Shown: one piece after another, positions 55,399-62,831 of the stretch
How positions within the stretch are numbered: position 1 is the stretch's first letter
How the letters are laid out: each line of letters starts with the position of its first letter
Assembly (NCBI GenBank): GCA_963709485.1
Contig: CAVPWE010000001.1
Span: 640,277-704,276, forward strand
DNA: 64,000 nucleotides
DNA from: JAXDBM01 sp963709485
GTDB lineage: Bacteria > Desulfobacterota > Syntrophia > Syntrophales > Fen-1087
Direction: 5' to 3'
The notes under the pieces: model-generated
The model's input: only the letters and a program-made list of their open reading frames with translations
What the model was told of the DNA's origin: nothing
The model's database searches: none
Position numbers and translations under genes: made by a program

Positions 55399-56865
55399 TC
55401 AGGGCCGCCCGCCCGCCCGCGCCGATTTCTTCAGCCGAATAGTCACCGTCGCCGTGGGCGGCTTCCCGCCCGCGAAGTGGACCTCCGGCGGGGAGATGAG
55501 CCTGATTTGCAGGGACGAGGACGCGGTGACTTTTTTCAGATCGATGGGTTCCGTCTTGATCCGGATGCCGTTTTCGCGAAGCCTGCCGGGGACCAGCACG
55601 CGGACCGTCGCGGGCGACACGCTGATTTTCTGCACGGACAAACCGGCCGGCGGCCTGCCCTCCGTCACGACGGCGACGGGCAGCGAGACGGCCGTCAGCC
55701 GGGAGACCGTTATGCCGATCCGGGCCGGTGAGACTCCCGCCACGGTCAGGCTGGAGGGCTTCCGGACCATTTCCCGGGTGACGGAGACTTCGTTCAGCCC
55801 TTCCCGGACCTTCGACAGGTCCAGGGAGACCTTCAAGCCGTCGGGGTTGAGAAGCTGAAAGGCCTGCGGCGGCCCCGCAAGCACGATTTTCAATTCGGTG
55901 ACTTTCGGGTCTTCGATGACCCAGTCGGTTGCAACATTGGCGTACTCCACGGGGACGGTGAAATCCCGGCGCACGGACTCCTTCTGGTAGCCGAAGGCGA
56001 TCCAGAGGAGGCAGGCCAGCGCCAGGGCGATGATTTTTTCGCGTGAATTTTCCCGCAGCCAGCGGGCGACCGGACGGCCCTCCCTTTTCGGCGTCGTCTG
56101 GGCGTAGAAGGATTCCAGCTCGACCCGGAGCGCCGCTTCGCCGGCGACCTCGCGGAGCTGCTCCTGCCGGGCGATGCTGATGGTTCCCCGCTCCTCGGAA
56201 ACCACGATGCACAGGGCGTCGCACCTTTCCGACAGCCCCAGCGCCGCCGTGTGGCGCAGCCCCGGCGAGCCGAACCGGCCGGCGTTTGCGGACAGGGGCA
56301 GATGGCAGCCGAACTGCGCCAGGCGGTTCCCGTCGATCACCACGGCGCCGTCATGACCGGTGGAATGGGGGTCGAAGATGCTTTCCAGCAGGGGCTGGCT
56401 CAGGGCGCCGTTCAACAGGGTTCCGCCATTGAGGTGACGGTCCAGCGGATCGTGGCCTTTGATGACGATCAGGGCGCCGATGCGGTTCCGGGCCAGATGG
56501 GAAACGGTCCGGGCAATGGTTTCGGCATCCGGGGGGGCGGGCTGCGCATCGAAGAATGTCTTTGGAAAGCGGCCCCACAGGGCGAGCCGCTCGAAAAAGC
56601 GGCGAAGGTCCTCCTGAAAGATGACGACCAGCACAAAGACGAGGATGGCGAAGAAGCCCTGCAGGACGACGGTGGTCAGGTAGAGCTGGAAATAGCGGGC
56701 CGTGATGTAGATGGCGCCGAGAAGCCCGATGCCGATGAAGACGAACCGTGACGCCCTTTCCTTGAACCAGATCAGGAGCACGGACATCATGATCCAGATG
56801 ACCAGCATGTCGAAGACATCCTGGATCCGGATGCTGCTCAGAATTGCGGAAATGCTGTCGATCAT
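55399..56865 (-). CDS. Diadenylate cyclase CdaA fused to YbbR/CdaR domains
   Basis: 488 aa. Three N-terminal helices (about residues 19-35, 41-57 and 66-83), then a DAC domain with the catalytic DGA (172-174) and RHT (204-206) motifs, then a fourth helix (about 277-293) and two YbbR-like beta domains (about 300-480). In Firmicutes CdaA and its regulator CdaR are separate proteins; here both are in one polypeptide. It should make cyclic di-AMP at the inner membrane with the YbbR part in the periplasm. ATG 56865 is used; an extension to 56982 lacks homology. Confidence 0.9.
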   Translation of the reverse strand: MIDSISAILSSIRIQDVFDMLVIWIMMSVLLIWFKERASRFVFIGIGLLGAIYITARYFQLYLTTVVLQGFFAILVFVLVVIFQEDLRRFFERLALWGRFPKTFFDAQPAPPDAETIARTVSHLARNRIGALIVIKGHDPLDRHLNGGTLLNGALSQPLLESIFDPHSTGHDGAVVIDGNRLAQFGCHLPLSANAGRFGSPGLRHTAALGLSERCDALCIVVSEERGTISIARQEQLREVAGEAALRVELESFYAQTTPKREGRPVARWLRENSREKIIALALACLLWIAFGYQKESVRRDFTVPVEYANVATDWVIEDPKVTELKIVLAGPPQAFQLLNPDGLKVSLDLSKVREGLNEVSVTREMVRKPSSLTVAGVSPARIGITVSRLTAVSLPVAVVTEGRPPAGLSVQKISVSPATVRVLVPGRLRENGIRIKTEPIDLKKVTASSSLQIRLISPPEVHFAGGKPPTATVTIRLKKSARAGGRP

Positions 56866-57069
56866 GGGGGGTCCTGAAGATTCGCCCTGCCGGGGCTTTC
56901 CGCCGCGGCGCCGGGCGTCGCATCGCACAGCCAATATCGATTTCCCGGACCCGTTTGTCAATAGAATAATGGCCCCATTCACCCTTTTCGTTTTGTTTTT
57001 TTCGCCGAAATCGTGTATCGTTCCTCTGTTGCGGGTCCGCCTTCCGGGACGCTTATGTTATCAAGTCTC

Positions 57070-57180
57070 TATGAACTGAATATCGAATGTCGAACACCGA
57101 ATTTCGAAGTTCGAAGTTCAATTAGAGTCTGCCGGGGTCGCCTTCGACATTCATTATTCGTTATACGACCTGCCCGCTAT
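57070..57180. repeat. Short imperfect inverted-repeat element
   Basis: GAATATCGAATGTCGAAC (near 57078-57095) and a related segment read in reverse (GAATAATGAATGTCGAAG, near 57143-57160 on the other strand) flank a section with a small tandem TTCGAAG. It resembles degenerate non-coding repeats; no gene is inside. The spacer 56866-57368 otherwise holds no recognisable feature. Confidence 0.5.
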
Positions 57181-57368
57181 GCCCGCAAGCGGAGTTGAGT
57201 TAGATCCGCCATGCCTGTGAATGTTAGGGCCTCCCTTGCGCTGAGAAGCCGCTCGCAGGGCAGGCGGGCATTCTGCGGTTCGATACCCTCGGCAACCGAC
57301 TTTAAGAGTCCTCCGAAGCTTGCGGAGAAGTCGCAACCCCGGACGATGATTAGGGCACTTTTACTCCC

Positions 57369-58340
57369 ATGATCCCCATACGAGACACATCACGTTCCAG
57401 AAACTATCCGGTGCTCAAATGGCTGCTCATAGTCACAAATCTTCCTGGTTTACTTCGTCCGAATTGGCTGCAGGGCGAAAGGCTAGGATGCGTTCATCGT
57501 CACCTACGGCCTTGTTCCTGCGCGTTATTCGATTCCCCAGATGGCGAACATTTCAGTCTTTGGCCAACAGGCCTTTTCGTTCCTTTCCTTCATGTTTCTC
57601 CACGGCGGGTTCTGGCACCTCCTGGGAAACATGTGGTCCCTCTACATATTCGGGGACAATGTGGAAGATGGTTGGGCCTTTCCGGTACCTGTTCTTCTAT
57701 GTCCTTTCCGGGGGCGTCAGGTCTTTCCCATCTGTTTCTCAACTGGGAATCTCACGCCAACCATCGGCGCAAGCGGTGCCATCGCGGGGGTGATGGGTGC
57801 TTATTTGATTCTCTTTCCGGGCTCCAGAATGACGTTTATTCCCATATTGTTATCCCCTATTTTATTGAGATTCCCGCTTTCGTCTTCCTCGGCATCTGGT
57901 TTCTTCTTCAGTTCCTTGGTGTAGCAGGGTCCGGAGCCCAGGGCGGGGGCATTGCGTGGTGGGCTCATGTGGGTGGTTTCGTTGCCGGAATCATCCTGGT
58001 CAAAGTTTTGGAGCGAGTTCCGCAAACCTGGGTGACCGGGAGAATGCGTGAGGCGACTCAAAAAACAGGGACTCCGCGCCTCCAGGTGACCAATGCCTTT
58101 GATTCTCCGGAGGACCCCGCATCTTTACGGAACCATTGCCGTTGCTCCCAGGGAAGCTCTCTTGGGTACTCGAAAACTGATCAGCGTCAAAGTGGGGATT
58201 TCGAAGCCGGGGCCCTTTGTATCTCGGTGCCGCCCGGCGTGGCGGAGGGGATCGTGCTTCGCCTAGCTGGTTTGGGTAAGCGGATGCCTAACGGAGAAAA
58301 GGGGGATTTGCTTCTCAGGGTGATGATCCAGGAGGGATGA
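57369..58340 (+). pseudogene. Rhomboid protease with DnaJ-C-like tail, several frameshifts
   Basis: Pieces in all three frames join into one protein: MIPIRDT-SRNYP start, FMFLHGGFWHLLGNMWSLYIFGDNVED, a catalytic GASG serine (PTIGASGAIAGVMGAY), FIEIPAFVFLGIWFLLQF, and the WWAHVGG histidine segment. The end reads TIAVAPREALLGTRKLISVKVG and VPPGVAEGIVLRLAGLGKR...GDLLLRV, which resembles the C-terminal domain of DnaJ. At least four single-base shifts are needed. Decay or sequencing error cannot be told apart here. The stop lies 4 nt before the metallo-hydrolase ATG. Confidence 0.75.
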
Positions 58341-58344
58341 GACG

Positions 58345-58640
58345 ATGAATCTGACTTTCCTCGGGTACAGGCGGAACATGGGGCTTGCCGGAGCTCAATT
58401 GCGACTGCATGATCTGCCGCGACATGCGACAAAGACATGAGAAGAGAGAACGCGCAGCCCTTCTTCTTTCAGGCCGGGTCCAATCTCTTAGGACAAACTA
58501 TCCAAAATATTCTCCATAGACTGTGGGCCTGACATCGCCACTCAGCTTTCAAGACACCACGTCCGCCATCTGGACAAGGTTATCATCACCCACGAGCACG
58601 GGGATCATTACATCGGCCTGGACGAGCTTTTCGCCCCATC
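58345..58640 (+). pseudogene. PhnP-like metallo-beta-lactamase fold protein, truncated
   Basis: It begins MNLTFLG and, after a frameshift, continues TGGTWGLPELNCDCMICRDM (a Cys cluster as in PhnP-type phosphodiesterases), then in another frame VIITHEHGDHYIGLDELF with the HxHxDH metal motif. The reading is cut near 58640 where transposase sequence begins. Frameshifts and the truncation make this a remnant. A GGAGGGA site lies before the ATG. Confidence 0.65.
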
Positions 58641-59108
58641 TCCGATCGACGCTTGATCGATCATCAGGACGGCAAGGTCACCTTCTGGGCACGCGGCCAC
58701 GACAAGAAATCGGGCAACCCACGAGAGCCCTGTACGCTGAGGGGCGGCCGAGTTCACGCGTCGCTGGGCCGGGGATCCTGCCCAAGGGATTCGTCAAATC
58801 GCGTTGCTTTGGAGGGTTTCAGCTGCCGGCATCGGAAGACCTACCTCGACCGCTGCCGCACGCTCCTGGATCTGGAGGAAGCGGTCCCCGCAGCGTCCCC
58901 CGAGGCGGTGACGAAACCCGCGGAAGAGTCGCCGACGACGCCTCGCTGTCCCCGTTGCCAAACTCCGATGACGTGTGTCTCGGAGGGCGAGCGAGTGAGC
59001 TGGAGAAAGGTCCTTGATGGCCGCCACCGTCCCCCGTGGGACGATCCCTTCAATCACGCCATCCGCTGGGGCTGCCAGCACTGGCTTCGCGAGCCTCCGG
59101 ACGGATAA
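58636..59108 (+). mobile_element. IS91-family transposase remnant (3' part)
   Basis: Segments in two frames give ISDRRLIDHQDGKVTFWARG, ILPKGFVKSRCFGGF and FSCRHRKTYLDRCRTLL, the C-terminal region of Y2-type IS91 transposases, ending in a Cys-pair region (CPRCQTPM). The N-terminal and catalytic parts are missing and at least one frameshift is present. The 5' edge lies inside the metallo-hydrolase remnant. Confidence 0.65.
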
Positions 59109-59488
59109 CCTATGCACCGGGACCACCGCACGACCGTGCCTCTTGCTCCCGCGGGCGACCGCCAACGCCCGCCCGGCTCAGGGTCTGCTTGCCCGTCGGA
59201 AAAACGCCTTTTTCCGCCGTCCCATCGGCTCCCTCCGACCTCTTCCGGCCTCTCTGCCGGGTTGCGCCCTGTCGCTTTTAGCCCTTCCGGGCTGCTACAC
59301 TGGTCACCTGAAGGCTGGGCAGGAATTCAATCCGCATAAGCGAATCCCCGCATCCCCGCGAAGTCGGCCCAGTTCAACGCACGATCTATCCCGCTGAATA
59401 CAGCCGGATAGAACCATGTCGTTCGGTCCGTTGGGTCAGGCCGGGCATCACAGGCCGGGGCTCATCCGCGAGCCAACGGCGGCGAGGC
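59109..59488. other. Non-coding stretch after the IS91 remnant
   Basis: About 380 nt with no credible gene. It probably contains the 3' end of the IS91-type element (GC-rich segment ending near AATTCAATCCGCATAAGCG, 59321-59341), but I cannot place its exact terminus. Confidence 0.4.
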
Positions 59489-59517
59489 TCGACGGCGCAG
59501 GTGCTTCGGCGTATAAT
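59489..59517 (+). promoter_or_regulatory. Putative promoter of the retropepsin-like gene
   Basis: TCGACG (59489-59494), 17-bp spacer, TATAAT (59512-59517), followed by GAAGGAGG just before the ATG at 59550. Confidence 0.6.
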
Positions 59518-59549
59518 TGGGGTCGTCCCGAAGTCGAAGGAGGTACGCC

Positions 59550-60196
59550 ATGGAGAGCCTAGCCGACAAATTGCCGCCGGAAGTTGCCCAGTACATTCAT
59601 CCCGACTGGCGAAAGAACGAGACCGACTACTGGGCCTGTCGTGAGGTATTGCTGGAGGAGTATCGCGATTGCTGGATCGGGTTTGCGGATGGCGAGGTGG
59701 TTGCGTCCGGGCGCAGTCCGGTGGACGTCTTGCATGAATCGCAGCAATCGGGGCGGCATCCGTTTGTGACCTGTGTCGGACGTGAGCACGAACCGTGTCG
59801 GATACGGCGTACCACGTTTCCGTACGACGACACGTACCCGGGGAGGCTTTGCCGGTGCTTGCCGCCGAATTCCGGAGCGAACCCGCCAAAGCTGGCATCG
59901 TACTGGATCGGGTCATCCCCGATACGGGGGCCGATGCGACCGTCCTCCCCTGGTCCGATTGTCGCCGACTGAAGCTCGATCTATCTGCGGGAGTGCCGGG
60001 GCTGATGGGTGGCGTTGGCCAATCGTCTGAGGCTACCATGACCTTTTCCATCTGGGTCTTTCTCGACGGTCGCTCCTTTCGATGCCGGTTGCAAGCCGAC
60101 TTCAGTGGTGGAGATCGAATTCTGGGGCGAGATGTGCTGAACAGGATCGACGTGTTGTTTCGCGGGCCGACGGGCGAGGTCATTGTGGCGCCGTGA
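59550..60196 (+). pseudogene. Retropepsin-like aspartic protease with N-terminal domain, one frameshift
   Basis: The first frame encodes about 95 residues (MESLADKLPPEVAQ...CVGREHEPCRIRR) of unknown function. A frameshift near 59830-59845, at a short C/G homopolymer run, leads to EALPVLAAEFRS...VIPDTGADATVLPWSDC and GRDVLNRIDVLFRG. The D-T-G-A motif and the GRDVLN segment are those of single-domain bacterial retropepsins. Restoring one base gives a single protein of about 215 aa. AAGGAGG precedes the start. Confidence 0.7.
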
Positions 60197-60241
60197 GGGA
60201 AAGGGGGGCAGTTGCGATGCAGGACCGAACAAGAGATCGGG

Positions 60242-61020
60242 ATAGGGGCCCGGATTGCTCCGGGACCCCTCCCACACCACCTAGCATGCGGGTCCGCACT
60301 AGGCGATACGGCTCTTTGCAGTGAGCTTCGTCCAGATCCCTAATAGACTTGGGCAGTCCCCGTTCTTCCAAGAGTGCCGTCGAGAGTGCTTGCTGCACTG
60401 CTTGACTGGAAGAGAGCACCCAAGGCCCCTTGCTGCTCATACCGTGGGTAAAGGCTTCGTGCTCGGCAATGCCCAGCTTCCTCAGATTGCGGCCCAGTGC
60501 GGCCCGTCTTCCACTGCTTCCAGATGCACATTCGGAGGCGGCGACGAACCCACTTGTCCAGGTCGCTAAAGAAGCTCTTGATGGGCACCAGCCGGAAGTA
60601 CCCTACCCAGCCCTGGAAGTAGCGGCGAAGTTCCACGCAACGCTCCCAAACGAGACACCGCGGTTGCGTCCGGTAATCTCGCGGACACGAGACTTGAACT
60701 TGTCGAGGTTCTTCCTGGCCACGCGGAACTGGCCGCCGTAGCCCTGGAACACGAAGCCGAGGAACTCGACTCCGTCGGTGCTACCGAGGCGGCTCTTTTG
60801 CTGGTTGACGACCCGCTTGAGTTTTCGCGTCAGGTATCGCTCGATCGAAGCGAAGACACGCCGGGCCGCCTCCCTCGTCTTGGTAAACACGAGGAAGTCG
60901 TCCGCGTAACGCACAAAGCGGAGGCCGCGAATATTGAACTCTTTGTTGAAATCGTCCAGCAGGATGTTCGCCAACAAGGGCGAAAGTGGACCGCCTTGCA
61001 TCGTGCCTTCGAGGGCCCCT
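60242..61020 (-). mobile_element. Group II intron, 3' part only
   Basis: On the minus strand: the reverse transcriptase C-terminal half, then (60242-60320) a compact RNA-like segment with AGAGCCGTATCGCC and a terminal hairpin GGGGTCCCGGA-GCAA-TCCGGGCCCC that fits domain VI next to the 3' splice site. The intron sits about 45 nt after the retropepsin-like gene. Its 5' part is absent: the sequence changes abruptly to GC-rich DNA at about 61020. Confidence 0.7.
60340..61020 (-). pseudogene. Group II intron reverse transcriptase/maturase, truncated and frameshifted
   Basis: GTMQGGPLSPLLANILLDDF and the catalytic YADDFLVF of the RT domain lie in one frame. After a shift near 60620-60640 the maturase segment MELRRYFQGWVGYFRLVPIK...DLDKWVRRRLRMCIWKQWK follows in another, and a further shift near 60440-60500 leads to QQALSTALLEERGL. 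The N-terminal RT motifs are missing beyond 61020. Confidence 0.82.
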
Positions 61021-61419
61021 TCACGAGCAGGTCTCCCCGTGCGCGTCGAAGAGCGCGGCCAGGCCGGCGGGGCCGAGCGGCGGGGTCTTCACCTGGTAGC
61101 CCTGGTAGCGCATCCGGCCGGGTCAGGTGGACGAGTCAGGCACTCGCCCTCCCGGGGCAGGAGCGGCAGCGGCCCGGCCAGCCGGACGCGAGCTCGTGCG
61201 GCGCCAGGCCGGCCTCCTGACCCCGGAGCCGGTGGACCGAGACCGCGCCCGGTCCCGGGCCGGCTGGTGGTGCCATGTAGGACCAGCACCTGGCCGCCCG
61301 GCACGGCCGGGAAGCGCGGGCCCTGGGGCTCCGCTGCACCTCCAAGAACTCCAGGAAGCGCTGCGAGCTCGCTCGACACGGTCACGCCCCCTTCAATCAA
61401 TGATGCGACGACAGTAGCG

Positions 61420-62028
61420 ATGGCCCTCCCAGAGTCCACCTCGTCACCGATCGCCGCCTCGCGCCGGACCTCCCGGCGCGCGTCGGCGCGCGCTCGCGGG
61501 GGTCCCGCCGGGCGCCGCGGCGGTCCACCTGCGCGAGAAGGAGCTCGGCGGCGCCGCGCTCCTCGCGCTGGCGCGGGCGCTCCTCCCGGCCTGCCGGGCG
61601 CGCGGGGCGCTCCTCCTCGTCAACGACCGGCTCGACGTGGCCCTGGCGGCCGGCGCCGACGGCGTCCACCTGCCGGCGGCGGGCGTCGCGCCGGCCGAGG
61701 CGCGCCGGCTGCTCGGGCGGGGGCGCTGCGTGGGCGTCTCCTGCCACTCGGCCGAGCGAGGTGGCGCGAGCCCGCGGCGGCGGGGCGTACTACGCCACCT
61801 TCTCGCCGATCTGGGACACCCCTCTCCAAGCGCCCCTTCGGCCCGCCGGTGGGGCTGGCAGCGCTCGCCGAGGCGGCGCGCCTCGGGCTGCCGCTCGTGG
61901 CGCTCGGCGGGGTGGAGCCGGGGAACGCGCCGCGGGCCTTCGCGGCCGGGGCGACCGGCGTGGCGGCCATCCGGTGCTGGCTGGATCCCGCCGCCGCGGT
62001 GGCGGCGCTGCTGGGCGGCCAGGGCTGA
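61420..62028 (+). pseudogene. thiE: Thiamine-phosphate synthase, several frameshifts
   Basis: Fragments in three frames give VHLVTDRRLAPDLPARV, AAVHLREKELGG, LLLVNDRLDVALAAGADGVHLP, RCVGVSCHSAE, YYATFSPIWDTP and FGPPVGLAALAEAARLGLPLVALGGV, all ThiE motifs for HMP-PP and thiazole phosphate binding. The intact enzyme would be about 200 aa. At least three indels are needed. Confidence 0.75.
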
Positions 62029-62121
62029 CCGCGGCGCCGGAGCGTGGCCCGCCGCCACCGCTGCCCCGCCCCGGCCCCGTCTTGACCGGGCCGCGGCCGG
62101 GTCGTACGCTCGGTGAGCCCC

Positions 62122-62817
62122 ATGACCGCCACCCGCCCCGCCGTCCCAAGCGGCCTGCTCCTGCGCCGCCCCCATCTTCGCCGGCCTGGACGCGGTCAGC
62201 GTCGACCGGCTGGAGCGGCTCTGCCAGCCCCGCTCCTGGCCGGAGGGGGCGCTGGTGGTCTCGGAGGACGAGCCGGGCGACGCCCCTTCGGTGCTGGCGA
62301 GCGGCAAGGTGAAGGTGGTGCTCTTCGGCGAGTCGGGCCGGGAGGTCATCCTCTCCATCTTCTCCAGGCCGGGCGAGCTTCGGGGAGATGGCCTGCTCGA
62401 CGACGCGCCGCGGTCGGCCACCGTCCAGGCCATGGAGCCCTCTCGCTGCTGGTCCTCTCCCGGGCCGACTTCCGGGCCCACGTCGACCGGCACCCCTCAT
62501 CGCCTTCAGGCCTCGCCGAGCTCCCGGGCGGCTGCGCCGGGCCGACGCGGAATCATCTGGGACCTGGCGCTCCTCGACGTCTTCGGGCGGCTGGCGGCCA
62601 AGCTCCGGGCGCTCGGCCGAGAGCGACGGGGAGGAGACCGAGGCCGGCGGATCCCCATCCGGCAGCGCCCCACCCAGGCCGAGATCGCCGCCATGATCGG
62701 GACAGCCGCGAGACGGTCTCGCGCGCCCTCTCCGAGTTGACGCGGCGGGGCGACATCGTCATGAGCGGGAAGCGGCTGCTCATCCGGCGCGGCAGCCTGC
62801 TCGGGCGCGAGGCCTGA
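62122..62817 (+). pseudogene. Crp/Fnr-family transcription regulator, frameshifted
   Basis: Segments give IFAGLDAVSVDRLERLC, a cyclic-nucleotide-type barrel (EDEPGD, VLASGKVKVVLFGESGREVILSIF, DDAPRSATVQAMEPS), then RQRPTQAEIAAMIGT, SRETVSRALSELTRRGDIV, the winged helix-turn-helix, and LLIRRGSLL. Several one-base shifts separate them. It lies about 95 nt after thiE. Confidence 0.72.
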
Positions 62818-62831
62818 CGCCCCTCCTCTGG

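Noticed and set aside
61021..61430. Naming the broken minus-strand reading in the GC-rich segment
   Set aside because: Too many shifts; fragments such as GQVLVLHGTTS and GYQVKTPPLG do not suffice for a family.
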